Source: Flavobacterium plurextorum (GTDB taxonomy: Bacteria; Bacteroidota; Bacteroidia; Flavobacteriales; Flavobacteriaceae). From it: a stretch of DNA of 64,000 nucleotides. The notes under the pieces are model-generated. The model was not told where the DNA came from. It searched no databases and worked only from the letters and a program-made list of their open reading frames with translations. Of this stretch, positions 34,648 to 44,495 are shown one piece after another. Position numbers and translations under genes: made by a program. Position 1 is the first letter of the stretch. Each line of letters starts with the position of its first letter. Location: the NCBI RefSeq assembly GCF_002217395.1, contig NZ_MUHD01000027.1:1-64000 (forward strand). The letters are read 5' to 3'.

Positions 34648-35481
34648 TTAAACTTTTAGATTCCAAATTCCAGTCTTGGCAGTTTCTTTTGCATAAAGGC
34701 TGAAATCCTTCGCTTTTCGTCCAAGTACATTTTCAATATCTTGAGTAATGTGAGAATTTCTTCCGTCTAATACTTGTTCAAACAGATAATTTACGAGCCA
34801 AATGTGATCTTCAGGAACCTGATATTCTCGTAACATCTGTGTATATTCTTCGAGTGATAAACTTTGAAAAGTTATATTTCTGTCACTGGCTTCTGCAATT
34901 TCATTTACAGCCTGTTTAAAAGTCAATAATCTTGGACCAGTTAATTCGTAAGTTTTTCCGTTATGGCTTTCATTCAAAAGTACAGTCGTTACAACATCGG
35001 CAATATCATCGGCATCCGTAAAAGGTTCAAGCGCTTCAGCTCTTGGCAATGCCGTAAATCCAGCCAAAATTGGCTCTAAGAAAAAGCTTTCGCTAAAGTT
35101 TTGATTAAACCAGCTGGCACGTACAATTGTCCAATTATGAGCATTTGTTTTTACAATTTCTTCGCAAATTTGAGCTTCTTTTTCGCCTCTTCCAGAAAGA
35201 AGCACTATTTTTTGCACACCGTTTTTTGTCGCGAGTTTTGTGAAATTTTCTATCGCTTCTACAGCAGAAGGAATAGCTAAATCGGGTTGAAAAGTAATGT
35301 ACACCAAATCAATATTTTGAAGTATTGCATTCCATGTTTCAGGTTTTTCCCAGTCAAATGGAATTTTTTCATTTCGTGAACCTAAACGAATTTCAACATC
35401 CGAATTATTTTGCAATCTTTCAACAACTCTGCGTCCTGTTTTTCCATTAGAACCCAAGACTAAAATTTTCTTCTTGTTCAT
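34648..35481 (-). CDS. NmrA-type NAD(P)-binding protein
   Basis: A 277-residue atypical short-chain dehydrogenase. The nucleotide-binding loop GSNGKTGRRVVERL is at the N-terminus, preceded by a beta strand (KKILVL). The segment TIVRASWFNQNFSE and the late ELTGPRLLTFKQAVNEIA are typical of NmrA/azoreductase-like proteins (QOR2-like). It probably binds NADP and either reduces quinone-like substrates or senses redox state. It sits in a three-gene set with an AraC regulator upstream and a membrane protein downstream; the AraC protein probably controls it. Confidence 0.85.
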   Translation of the reverse strand: MNKKKILVLGSNGKTGRRVVERLQNNSDVEIRLGSRNEKIPFDWEKPETWNAILQNIDLVYITFQPDLAIPSAVEAIENFTKLATKNGVQKIVLLSGRGEKEAQICEEIVKTNAHNWTIVRASWFNQNFSESFFLEPILAGFTALPRAEALEPFTDADDIADVVTTVLLNESHNGKTYELTGPRLLTFKQAVNEIAEASDRNITFQSLSLEEYTQMLREYQVPEDHIWLVNYLFEQVLDGRNSHITQDIENVLGRKAKDFSLYAKETAKTGIWNLKV

Positions 35482-35553
35482 ATCAATATCTTTTTAAATG
35501 AATACTGATACAAAGTTGATTAGATTAAAAAGGAATCATTTGTTTGAAAAGAA

Positions 35554-36432
35554 TTATGATTTGTTTGAAAAGAACTGCTGTTTTACATCATTTGGACGTT
35601 GACCGAATTTTTTCTGAAATGCATTCGAAAACGAACTTAGACTTTCATAACCCACTTCCCATGCCGATTCTTGTACTGTTTTTTCGCTTTCGCGCAATAA
35701 TTCATAAGCCTTATTAAGTCTTTCTTCCTGCACATATTTAAAAACAGGAATACCAAAAAGCTCCTTAAAATTCTTTTTTAGTTTATTGCTGTTTAAACCA
35801 ACCATTTGAGATAATTGAGTAATTGAAGGTGGTTTTGAATAACTGTTTGTGACAATCTCTTTTGCTTTGAAAAGTTTGTTTTTGTCTATTTCAGAAAAAT
35901 CGGCTTTTGTTTCAGAAGTTAAAAGGGCAAAAAAATGAGCTAAGAGTTCATTAATTTGACTTCTTAAAAATAACAGTCTTGTATTGCCGCTGTAAGTAGT
36001 GTTGAATATTTTTTGAACGGCAAGCTGCATGTCGAGTGTCATATAATAAGACGGACCTTTTACAAAATGCTCTTTCGGATTTAATAATTGCGGCAGATGA
36101 TTTTCAAAAATTTCTCTTTCAGCCTGCGGAAGGGAATTTAAATGTTTCGGTTTTGTAAAAATACTGATAGACTGTAAAGGTTTATCAGGTTCTATTTTAT
36201 GTGAGAATTCTACTTTTTGATTACCAAAAAAACAAATGGCAAGACCTGTTGTGTTTACCAAATATTTAGTTTGATCATTATGCTTGATCTCTAATTCGAC
36301 ATTACCAGAACCATAAAAAGCAAAACCCACCGCATCGCCGTCGATTTCGCATTTTTGAATTATTGTTTTTGTGGTATTAGATTGTTCTATCAGCACAATA
36401 AAATCGTTCAGTTCTATAATATCTGTTGTCAT
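35554..36432 (-). CDS. AraC-family transcriptional regulator
   Basis: A 292-residue regulator. The C-terminal 100 residues hold two helix-turn-helix motifs (PSITQLSQMVGLNSNKLKKNF and SAWEVGYESLSSFSNAFQKKFG, followed by RPNDVK), the AraC/XylS signature. The N-terminal part is a divergent sensor domain of the kind seen in flavobacterial and cyanobacterial PchR-like proteins. It precedes the NmrA-like gene by 72 bp on the same strand, so it may regulate that pair and itself. Confidence 0.88.
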   Translation of the reverse strand: MTTDIIELNDFIVLIEQSNTTKTIIQKCEIDGDAVGFAFYGSGNVELEIKHNDQTKYLVNTTGLAICFFGNQKVEFSHKIEPDKPLQSISIFTKPKHLNSLPQAEREIFENHLPQLLNPKEHFVKGPSYYMTLDMQLAVQKIFNTTYSGNTRLLFLRSQINELLAHFFALLTSETKADFSEIDKNKLFKAKEIVTNSYSKPPSITQLSQMVGLNSNKLKKNFKELFGIPVFKYVQEERLNKAYELLRESEKTVQESAWEVGYESLSSFSNAFQKKFGQRPNDVKQQFFSNKS

Positions 36433-36839
36433 AGCAGGAAGATACAGTTTTGAAAAAGCAGGATAAGGTACTATTTATTTTTTAATCCTGTATTTAGGAG
36501 TGTTTCGTTTGTAAGCAAAATAAAAGTGACAGCAATTTAATTTTTATAGATTTAAAGAAATTAGCTGCATGAAAAATGGTTTTAACATTTTAATTTTAAG
36601 AGTAAATGTATTAATGTTTTGCTAAAATTTTTAGGAAATTCTTTTTTTTATTTTAAAAAACTTGAAAAATTTACATTTTGAGAGCTGTATTTTTAGATTA
36701 TTTTAAAAGAGCTGTAAATTTGGTGTAAATCAAAAATAAATGTTAAAATGTTAACTAAAGTTCTTGGGACATAACAAATTAAAAATATTCAAATATTTTA
36801 TTATGTTTGCTGAAACTTACCTTTTCAAACTAAAATCAA
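36433..36839. other. Intergenic region between AraC and ECF sigma genes
   Basis: A 407-bp AT-rich gap between divergent starts. It contains the interrupted palindrome GTTAA-AATG-TTAAC (about 36741-36754) but no other clear element. It must hold the promoters of both genes. Confidence 0.35.
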
Positions 36840-37433
36840 TTGTCAAAACCAGACCTAAATCAAGATGTCATTTTAATAGACCGCTTACGTAATGGGGATG
36901 AAACTGCTTTAACTGAATTGTACAATAAGTTTTGGCAGTCTTTATTTATGTCTGCGTATAATGTTTTGAAAGATAGAGAATTGTGTGAAGATATTATTCA
37001 GGATATTTTCATGAATATCTGGCACAACCGCGAAAAAATAGAAATTCATATTTCACTAAAAGGCTATATGTACGCCTGTGCGAGATATCAGGTTTTTAAT
37101 CATCTGAGAAAAAACAAAGACAAAGTTCATGTCGAACTTTTTGATGATTTAGAAAAACGTTTCTTATCTACAACTCCAGAAACACAGTTAATGCACGACG
37201 AACTTGTGCAGCAGCTTAATTTAATAATTGCAGGACTTCCAGAAAAATGTCAGGCCGTTTATAAATTAAGCCGAGAAGAACAGCTGAGTCATAAAGAAAT
37301 TGCCGAAAGGCTTAATATTTCTACAAAAACAGTCGAAAATCATATTACAAAAGCCTTGCATACCATCAGATCTTCGATGGGTGAAAGTATGAGCATGGCT
37401 ATGATTTTATGGCTGTCAAAAAATATCTTTTAG
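36840..37433 (+). CDS. ECF sigma factor (FecI-like)
   Basis: A 197-residue RNA polymerase sigma-70 factor of the ECF class. Region 2 reads ALTELYNKFWQSLF...LCEDIIQDIFMNIW and region 4 reads LPEKCQAVYKLSREEQLSHKEIAERLNISTKTVENHI. The frame has a TTG start at 36840; the codon before the next upstream ATG is out of frame and an in-frame stop lies 9 bp upstream, so TTG is the most likely start. It is followed by a FecR gene and an STN-containing SusC gene, the usual trans-envelope signalling order in Bacteroidota, and should drive the SusCD operon. Confidence 0.92.
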   Translation: MSKPDLNQDVILIDRLRNGDETALTELYNKFWQSLFMSAYNVLKDRELCEDIIQDIFMNIWHNREKIEIHISLKGYMYACARYQVFNHLRKNKDKVHVELFDDLEKRFLSTTPETQLMHDELVQQLNLIIAGLPEKCQAVYKLSREEQLSHKEIAERLNISTKTVENHITKALHTIRSSMGESMSMAMILWLSKNIF

Positions 37434-37591
37434 CAGAAAAACAAAAATGCAGTGAGTGGGGTAGTGATGCGTGATTTTTCTTCTTTTTTACTTTTTTTTC
37501 AAAAAAAAATCAAAAAAATACAATTTGGAGTAGGGGGTATGTTCCTTTTTGGTTACTTATCTTATATACTCCCGATATAATACAATAAAAA

Positions 37592-38740
37592 ATGAAAAAA
37601 GAGGATTTCTTACTGTTACTAAATAGATATCTTTCCGGTGATACCAATCTCGAGGAGAATAATAAATTATTGAATTATTACGAAAGTTTTCAAACAGATA
37701 ATGAATGGGATAAAACTCTGGGAGCTAAAGACGAACTAGAATTTAAAATGAGAACTCGTCTTCAAAATGCCATCCAAGCAGAAGAAAATAGAGTAGTTCC
37801 TATGCAGCCTTTTTATACTACGACTAAATTTAAATTTATGGCAATGGCCGCATCGCTGTTACTATTGATTTCTATTTCTTTAATTATAAATAAAATAAAT
37901 CCTCTTAAAATAGAAACTCCTGCAGTTGCTCACAAAGAAATTTTAATAGGAAGCGATAAAGCAACGCTGACTTTAGAAGATGGTTCTGTAATTGCATTAG
38001 AAAAAGGGAAATCGTATACAAAAGGAAATGCTGCCAGCAACGGAGAAAAACTAGTTTACAATTCAAATGGGAAACCTGCGGTAAGCGCCAATAATCTTTT
38101 AACGATTCCACGAGGCGGGCAGTTTTTTGTACAGCTTGCTGACAGTACGAAAGTATGGCTGAATTCGGAGTCGCAATTAAAATATCCAGTTGCTTTTGTT
38201 GATGGTGAAATCAGACAAGTAGAACTAGTTTATGGAGAAGCTTATTTTGAAGTATCGCCAAGTACAAAACACAAAGGTTCGAGATTTAAAGTAAAAACTC
38301 AAGAGCAGAATGTTGAGGTTATTGGAACCGAGTTTAATATAAAGGCTTACAAAGACGAACCTGCTATTTATACCACTTTGGTAAAAGGAGTAGTTGCTGT
38401 GAGCAATGCTGCACAAAAACAAATTTTAACTCCAAACAAGCAGTCTAAAATAACGGAGTACAACGGAAATATTGCAGTTTCTGAAGTGGATGTTTACAAT
38501 GAAATTTCTTGGAGAAAAGGATTGTTTGTTTTTAAAGGAATGCCGCTGAAAGATATTGCAAAAGTATTATCAAGATGGTACGATGTAGATATTGTATTTG
38601 CAGATCCTGCGCTTGGCAATGTTAAGTTTAATGGGGTTTTAAATAAAAATCAAAAATTAGAAGACATATTAACCACCATCAAGAATATCAATTTTATTAA
38701 TGCCTATGAGAAAAAAGATAATAAGATTATAATCAAATAA
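37592..38740 (+). CDS. FecR-family anti-sigma factor
   Basis: A 382-residue membrane protein. The cytoplasmic N-terminus (residues 1-75) binds the sigma factor. A membrane helix (FMAMAASLLLLISISLII, about 80-98) leads to the periplasmic FecR domain (TIPRGGQFFVQLADSTKVWLNSESQLKYP; GEAYFEVSP; VEVIGTEFNIKAY) and a C-terminal DUF4974-like end (FKGMPLKDIAKVLSRWYDVDIVF). It passes the signal from the STN domain of the SusC protein downstream to the sigma factor. A 158-bp gap separates it from the sigma gene. Confidence 0.93.
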   Translation: MKKEDFLLLLNRYLSGDTNLEENNKLLNYYESFQTDNEWDKTLGAKDELEFKMRTRLQNAIQAEENRVVPMQPFYTTTKFKFMAMAASLLLLISISLIINKINPLKIETPAVAHKEILIGSDKATLTLEDGSVIALEKGKSYTKGNAASNGEKLVYNSNGKPAVSANNLLTIPRGGQFFVQLADSTKVWLNSESQLKYPVAFVDGEIRQVELVYGEAYFEVSPSTKHKGSRFKVKTQEQNVEVIGTEFNIKAYKDEPAIYTTLVKGVVAVSNAAQKQILTPNKQSKITEYNGNIAVSEVDVYNEISWRKGLFVFKGMPLKDIAKVLSRWYDVDIVFADPALGNVKFNGVLNKNQKLEDILTTIKNINFINAYEKKDNKIIIK

Positions 38741-38850
38741 AAAAAGAAAAGGGATTAAAGTTTAGACCTCTCACCGTACTGCGCTTTATCCCTTTCTGTG
38801 TATTAATCAGTAAGTCAGTTTTATTAACCAACCAACCAACATGTAAATTT

Positions 38851-41800
38851 ATGAAATTTAAATTAACCAGTGCCTATTTCTATTTTAGAAAGAGGATAAT
38901 TATTAACATTATGAGAACTTTTATCTTCTTGTTTTGTACTACAATTTTTGGTTTTTCTCCCGTAAATCTATTTTCACAAAACACGAAAGTTGTAATTACA
39001 GCTGATAAAACAGTATCTGTTGACGAAGTTTTTGACATCATTACAAAACAGACCAACTATACTTTTATTTATCAGGAAGATTTATTTAAAAAATCACCTA
39101 AAGTACATTTAAAAAAGGGAAAAATTAAAGTAAATGATTTATTGGAAGCCAGTTTTTCCAATAAAGATTTTGATTTTAGTTTTTCTGCCGGAAATACCAT
39201 TATTGTAAAAGAGAGAGTTGCTGAGAAAGTTGTGGCTCAGTCCAAAATGATCGAAATTAAAGGAACTGTTACAAATGAAGCCAAAGAACCTTTACCAGGA
39301 GTTAATATAAAGGTAAGGGGTACAAATGCAGCAGCACAAACCGATTTTGATGGAAAATATACAATCACTGCACCAGAAGACGGGCAGATGTTATTTACCT
39401 ATATTGGTCATAAATCGCAGGTTGTTGAGGTAAATAAACGAAAAGTAATTAATGTTACAATAGCGCAAGAGACAAAAGAACTTGTGGGAGTTGTTGTAAA
39501 TACAGGAGTTACGGTTCGTAAGAAAGAGTTAATTACGGGTGCCGTTACTGTTTTTAGAGGTGAGGAACTAAGACAGGTTTCTACGCAAAATGTTGTTCAG
39601 GCTTTAAAATCATTAGACCCGTCTTTTATTGTTGTTAATAATAATATTGCAGGATCAAATCCGAATATTCTGCCAACAATTGAGGTGAGAGGGCAGACGA
39701 GTTTAACAGCAAATCAGGTAGATAGTCAGTTTAGAGACGATCCCAATCAACCTTTGTTTATCTTGGATGGATTTCCAACTACCTTACAGCAAGTTGTTGA
39801 TTTAGATATTAATAGAATTGCGAGTATTACTTTATTAAAAGATGCCGCATCAACAGCATTATACGGTTCTCGTTCTGCAAATGGTGTTGTGGTTATCGAA
39901 ACGAACAAACCTCTTCCAGGAAAATTACAGTTTTCTTATGTGTATAATTCCTCATATGAATTGGCTGATTTAAGTGTTTACAATTTAATGAGTGCCGCAC
40001 AAAAATTAGAGTTTGAAAGACTTTCTGGCGCATTTATTATCAAAGATGGAACTACTGAAACTACCCCATTAACTTGGGATAAAGAGTATAACAGACGTCT
40101 GGCAGCGGTGCGCAGCGGTGTAAATACGTACTGGTTAAATGAACCGATTCAAATGGGAATTACATCTGGGCACAGTTTAAATCTTGGAGGAGGTTCTGAT
40201 GAATTTAGATTTAACATGGCTGGGAATTATAAAACGCTGACCGGAACAATGAAAGGTTCAGAGCACGATACTTGGGGATATAATGCCACTTTGACTTACA
40301 GAAAAAATAAATTAAACATTAATAATCAGTTTTTTGTTTCTGGAGGAACAAACCAAGAATCGCCATACGGTTCATTTGAAACTTGGGCAAAAGCAAGTCC
40401 ATATTATCCAAAGTATAACGAAAATGGAGTCATAACTCGTTATATGGACGGAAGTTCATTGCCTTTAACTAGTTCGCAAACCATTGTAAACCATCCGGCT
40501 AATCCACTTTATAATGTCTTTTTAGGAAGTTATAATAAAGGAAAAGATTTTAATTTTACGAATAACTTTGCGATTAATTATGATATAAATGCGCATATAA
40601 AAGCAACTGGAGCTTTATCTGTTTCAAGACTTGAAAACAATAATGCAGTTTTTACTTCTCCAGATGATACTCGTTTTATTACTAATATTGCGACAGAAAA
40701 AGGAACTTACAGCAAATATGACGCGATTACAGATAAATGGAACGCTAATCTAGGTGCAACATATTCTAATGTTTTTAAAAATGTTCACTCCTTTAACTAC
40801 ACGATTAGAGCGTCGGCATTAGAAACAAGAAACAATTCTTATAAATCATTTTTACGAGGATTCCCTCTTGGAGTTCCCGGAAATCCTGCATTCGCATTTG
40901 GATATGAGCCAAATGCTAAACCAGAAATTTATACAGAATTGATAAGAAGCGTCGATTTAACCAATCAAATTAACTACGCTTACGACCGCAGATTTTTATT
41001 CGATTTTACCCAGACAATTTCAGGAGCGACCAATTTTGGAACAAACAAAAAATATTCGCCTTATTGGGGAATTGGTTTTGGATGGAACTTGAACAATGAG
41101 TTTAAAATGAACGAAGATATTGTCAATATTTTTAAAATACGTGCCAATATCGGTCAGACTGGAAATCAGAATCTAGTAGGTTTTGCTTCTTATGATGTAT
41201 ATGCTTATAACCCAAATACAAATGTTTTTGGTCCAGGATTAGGAGTTTCTCAAATTGCAAACCCAGATTTAGAAGCACAAAGAACCAAGGATCTGTCTTT
41301 AGGATTGGATCTTGCTATGTTTAGAAATAGATTAACAATGACTTTGGGAGCTTACAAGCGTAAAACCTCTCCACAAATTGTAGCAATCGACCTTGCAGCT
41401 TCGACAGGACTTAATGGTTATCCTTTAAATTTGGGGTATTTAAATACACAAGGACTAGAATTAAAAATGAATTACAATTTTATCTACGATTTAAGCCGAA
41501 ATTTTGTTTGGGGAATTGGGATAATGGGAGCTACAGGAGAAAATGAATTGGGTGGTTTTGGTAATGCATTGGCTTCTCTGAATTCTGAGGCACAAAAAAC
41601 AACCAGTTTGACAAGATATTATGATGGAGCAAGCAGTAATGACCTTTGGGCTGTACCATCATTAGGAATTGATCCTGCAACTGGAAGAGAAGTTTTCTTA
41701 AAGAAAAACGGTCAGACTACTTTTATTCTAGATAAAAAAGATGAAGTAGTAATGGGAAATTCTAGAGAAACAGCTACAGGAGTAATTTCTACAAACTTAA

Positions 41801-42228
41801 ATTACAAAGGTTTTAGTTTCGGATTATTTGTGCGTTACAGTTTTGGTGCAGAAAGATTTAACTCTGCCTTGTACAACAAAGTAGAAAATATTTCCAGAGA
41901 TAATATTTTTGATAATCAAGATGCCAGAGCTTTTACAGATCGTTGGACAACTCCTGGTCAAATGGCACAATTTAAAGCGATAGGATTAACCAATAATACA
42001 CCTATTTCATCACGTTTCATCCAAAAAGATGATTACATCTCTGGAGAATCTATTCGTTTAGGTTACCGTGTTACAGATAGAGCTTGGTTGAAAAGAGCAG
42101 GTTTGACAGCATTAGGATTTAATGCTTTGGCAAACGAATTCTTCCGTGTTTCAACTATTAAAGCAGAACGCGGTATTTCTTATCCTTTCTCAAGAATATA
42201 TTCTTTGAGTCTTAATTTATCATTCTAA
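38851..42228 (+). CDS. SusC/RagA TonB-dependent transporter with STN signalling domain
   Basis: A 1125-residue outer-membrane receptor. Order: signal region, STN domain (KTVSVDEVFDIITKQTNYTFIYQEDLF, about 55-120), carboxypeptidase-like repeat (EIKGTVTNEAKEPLPGVNIKVRG), plug (VVQALKSLDPSF; IEVRGQTSL; ITLLKDAASTALYGSRSANG) and a 22-strand barrel ending in LSLNLSF. A second possible start is the ATG at 38911, which gives a cleaner signal peptide. It imports a bulky substrate using TonB energy, with the SusD lid encoded next. The STN domain connects it to the FecR/ECF pair upstream. Confidence 0.95.
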   Translation: MKFKLTSAYFYFRKRIIINIMRTFIFLFCTTIFGFSPVNLFSQNTKVVITADKTVSVDEVFDIITKQTNYTFIYQEDLFKKSPKVHLKKGKIKVNDLLEASFSNKDFDFSFSAGNTIIVKERVAEKVVAQSKMIEIKGTVTNEAKEPLPGVNIKVRGTNAAAQTDFDGKYTITAPEDGQMLFTYIGHKSQVVEVNKRKVINVTIAQETKELVGVVVNTGVTVRKKELITGAVTVFRGEELRQVSTQNVVQALKSLDPSFIVVNNNIAGSNPNILPTIEVRGQTSLTANQVDSQFRDDPNQPLFILDGFPTTLQQVVDLDINRIASITLLKDAASTALYGSRSANGVVVIETNKPLPGKLQFSYVYNSSYELADLSVYNLMSAAQKLEFERLSGAFIIKDGTTETTPLTWDKEYNRRLAAVRSGVNTYWLNEPIQMGITSGHSLNLGGGSDEFRFNMAGNYKTLTGTMKGSEHDTWGYNATLTYRKNKLNINNQFFVSGGTNQESPYGSFETWAKASPYYPKYNENGVITRYMDGSSLPLTSSQTIVNHPANPLYNVFLGSYNKGKDFNFTNNFAINYDINAHIKATGALSVSRLENNNAVFTSPDDTRFITNIATEKGTYSKYDAITDKWNANLGATYSNVFKNVHSFNYTIRASALETRNNSYKSFLRGFPLGVPGNPAFAFGYEPNAKPEIYTELIRSVDLTNQINYAYDRRFLFDFTQTISGATNFGTNKKYSPYWGIGFGWNLNNEFKMNEDIVNIFKIRANIGQTGNQNLVGFASYDVYAYNPNTNVFGPGLGVSQIANPDLEAQRTKDLSLGLDLAMFRNRLTMTLGAYKRKTSPQIVAIDLAASTGLNGYPLNLGYLNTQGLELKMNYNFIYDLSRNFVWGIGIMGATGENELGGFGNALASLNSEAQKTTSLTRYYDGASSNDLWAVPSLGIDPATGREVFLKKNGQTTFILDKKDEVVMGNSRETATGVISTNLNYKGFSFGLFVRYSFGAERFNSALYNKVENISRDNIFDNQDARAFTDRWTTPGQMAQFKAIGLTNNTPISSRFIQKDDYISGESIRLGYRVTDRAWLKRAGLTALGFNALANEFFRVSTIKAERGISYPFSRIYSLSLNLSF

Positions 42229-42238
42229 CACAGAAATT

Positions 42239-43687
42239 ATGAACAAGTATTTATATAAAATTACATTCCTTTTACTTGCATCTTTAACGGTAGCAAGCTG
42301 CAGTGATTTTTTGGATGTTGTGCCGCAAGATAAAATTTTAGAGGATCAGGCTTACAGCTCAGAAGCTGGCGTACAGAATGTGCACAACGGACTTTATCTT
42401 CAGCTGGCAGTAAACAATCTTTACGGCAGACAGCTCACTATGGATGCTGTTGAGATTTTAGGACAGCAGTACAATATGTCTGGATCGCATGTTAAAAATA
42501 AAATAGCAACTTATTCGTATGATGAAACACTTCCAAAGAACACTTTTTCTGCAATTTGGCAAAGTGCTTTTACAACCGTTTTATCTGCAAATAAATTTTT
42601 AGAAAGTATTGATCAGCATACCGAAGTTATTTCAGCTGAAAAAGCAAATATTTTAAAAGGAGAAGCGATTGCTATCCGTGCCATGCTGCATTTTGATATG
42701 TTAAGATTGTACGGGCCAATTTACAAAGTATCGCCGGCAGATCCTTCAATACCTTATTATGATGCTGCAGTAACAGCAAATAAACCAATTTTACCAGCTA
42801 AAGATGTGATTGCAAAGATCACAACAGATTTAGATGCAGCAATAGCGCTTTTGGCGAATGATCCAATACTTACTACAGGGAAAACGGCAGCCTCTACAGC
42901 ATTTGATTCAAACCCTTATTATTCTTTAAACCGCGGGCAAAGAATGAATATACTAGCGGTAAAATGTCTAAAAGCCAGAGTACTTTTATATGCTGGAGAT
43001 AAAACAGGAGCGTTTACTATTGTAACCGAAGTTATAAATTTTGTAAAAGCAAATTCTTTTATTAATTGGACTCCGTTTTTAGAAGCTACAAACACTTCTA
43101 ATCCAGATCGAATTTTCTTTTCTGAGAATTTCTTTGCACTTAGTGATTATACCTTATATACCAAACAAAAAGCACTTTTTGATTCTAGCTTAGACGATTT
43201 TAATATTTATGCTCCAATGTTGAGCAGAATAAATGCTGTTTTTGAGTCTAATGATAATGATTACAGAAGTTTGCCAAGCTGGAAAATTCCAATTACGGGA
43301 GGAAAAACCCAGAAAACATTTTTCAAATATGAAGACGTAACAGACAAAACTAAACTTTTCCGTTTACAGATCCCAATGTTTAAACTTTCAGAACTGTATC
43401 TTATCGCTGCAGAAACGGCACCAGTACCAGCTGATGGTATTGCATTTTTAAACACACTTCGATTCAATAGAGGTCTGACCAATTTGGCGCCTAGTGCAGT
43501 ATTAGCTACAGAAATTACAAAAGAATATAGAAAAGAGTTTATAGGCGAGGGACAATTATTCTTTTACTATAAAAGGATCAATTCGACTGCAATTCCAAAT
43601 GGTTCTGCATCTTCAGGAAATGTTACAATGAATGCAGCAAAATATGTCGTGCCTTTACCAGAGTCGGAAGTTAATTTTCAAAATTAA
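42239..43687 (+). CDS. SusD/RagB substrate-binding lipoprotein
   Basis: A 482-residue outer-membrane lipoprotein, lipobox TVASC (Cys21), followed by SDFLDVVPQDKI, the standard SusD start. TPR-like helices are visible (KANILKGEAIAIRAMLHFDMLRLYG), as is the C-terminal EYRKEFIGEGQLFFYYKR block. It forms the lid over the SusC channel encoded 11 bp upstream. The nutrient is not known; the neighbouring peptidases suggest protein or peptide. Confidence 0.94.
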   Translation: MNKYLYKITFLLLASLTVASCSDFLDVVPQDKILEDQAYSSEAGVQNVHNGLYLQLAVNNLYGRQLTMDAVEILGQQYNMSGSHVKNKIATYSYDETLPKNTFSAIWQSAFTTVLSANKFLESIDQHTEVISAEKANILKGEAIAIRAMLHFDMLRLYGPIYKVSPADPSIPYYDAAVTANKPILPAKDVIAKITTDLDAAIALLANDPILTTGKTAASTAFDSNPYYSLNRGQRMNILAVKCLKARVLLYAGDKTGAFTIVTEVINFVKANSFINWTPFLEATNTSNPDRIFFSENFFALSDYTLYTKQKALFDSSLDDFNIYAPMLSRINAVFESNDNDYRSLPSWKIPITGGKTQKTFFKYEDVTDKTKLFRLQIPMFKLSELYLIAAETAPVPADGIAFLNTLRFNRGLTNLAPSAVLATEITKEYRKEFIGEGQLFFYYKRINSTAIPNGSASSGNVTMNAAKYVVPLPESEVNFQN

Positions 43688-43697
43688 AAAAGTAATC

Positions 43698-44465
43698 ATG
43701 AAAAAAATATTGATTTTAAGTATCCTTCTTTTCTCTTTGTTAGGCTTAACATCTTGCGATAAAGAAGAGATTGAAGTTTATAAAGACACCAATAACATTT
43801 ATTTTCCTCTTGCTGTATTTCCAGCATATAATAATGCACCACTAATAGACAGTACTGGATTCAGTTTTAGTTTTGACAAAGCGGCTATTACCGGAAGAGT
43901 TTATCTTATTCCAGTACGAGTTCAAGGAACAGTAAGTGATGTTGACCGAAAAATTAAAGTTTCAGTTGATCCTTCAAGTACGGCGGTTTTAGGAACACAT
44001 TTTTCATTACCTGAAAATATTGTTTTGCATGGCGGCAAACAAATAGATTCAATTCCTGTAACGGTTCATAGAACTTTAGATTTAAAAGACAAATCCGTAA
44101 CATTAGTTTTAAATCTCGAAGAAAACGAATTTTTCACTGTAAATATGAAAGACAGAGTAACGAATGTTTTGACACAGAAAAAGATTAATTATACGCGTTT
44201 TAAATTGACATTTACTGACAAGCTGATGCAGCCAATTGGATGGCAGCCTGGTTCATTTGGTGTATTTACCGCTAAAAAATTCTTTTTAATGTGTGAATTG
44301 ATGAGTCTAGATCCAGAAATGTTTAATCAGCCCGGAGGTTCAGTTGGACTTTCAATCCCTGAAATACTGTATTACGCAAGCTTCATGACTCGTTATCTGG
44401 CCGATCAAAAAGCCAATGGCAATACTATTTATGAGGAAGACGGAAAAGAAATGATATTTCGTTAA
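43698..44465 (+). CDS. DUF4843 lipoprotein of the SusCD locus
   Basis: A 255-residue lipoprotein. The ATG at 43698 is preferred to a longer frame that overlaps susD, because it gives the signal peptide MKKILILSILLFSLLGLTSC. The mature part has the DUF4843 pattern (NIYFPLAVFPAYNNAP, YLIPVRVQGTVSDVDR, STAVLGTHFSLPENIV). Such proteins lie next to SusCD pairs and PKD-like lipoproteins and are thought to be surface substrate-binding parts. It is 11 bp after susD and 31 bp before the PKD-like gene. Confidence 0.85.
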   Translation: MKKILILSILLFSLLGLTSCDKEEIEVYKDTNNIYFPLAVFPAYNNAPLIDSTGFSFSFDKAAITGRVYLIPVRVQGTVSDVDRKIKVSVDPSSTAVLGTHFSLPENIVLHGGKQIDSIPVTVHRTLDLKDKSVTLVLNLEENEFFTVNMKDRVTNVLTQKKINYTRFKLTFTDKLMQPIGWQPGSFGVFTAKKFFLMCELMSLDPEMFNQPGGSVGLSIPEILYYASFMTRYLADQKANGNTIYEEDGKEMIFR

Positions 44466-44495
44466 AACCATTCTTTAATTTAAAAATATAAAGCG

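Noticed and set aside
43632..43697. Upstream extension of the DUF4843 lipoprotein into susD
   Set aside because: The extension hides the signal peptide; the ATG at 43698 starts it directly.
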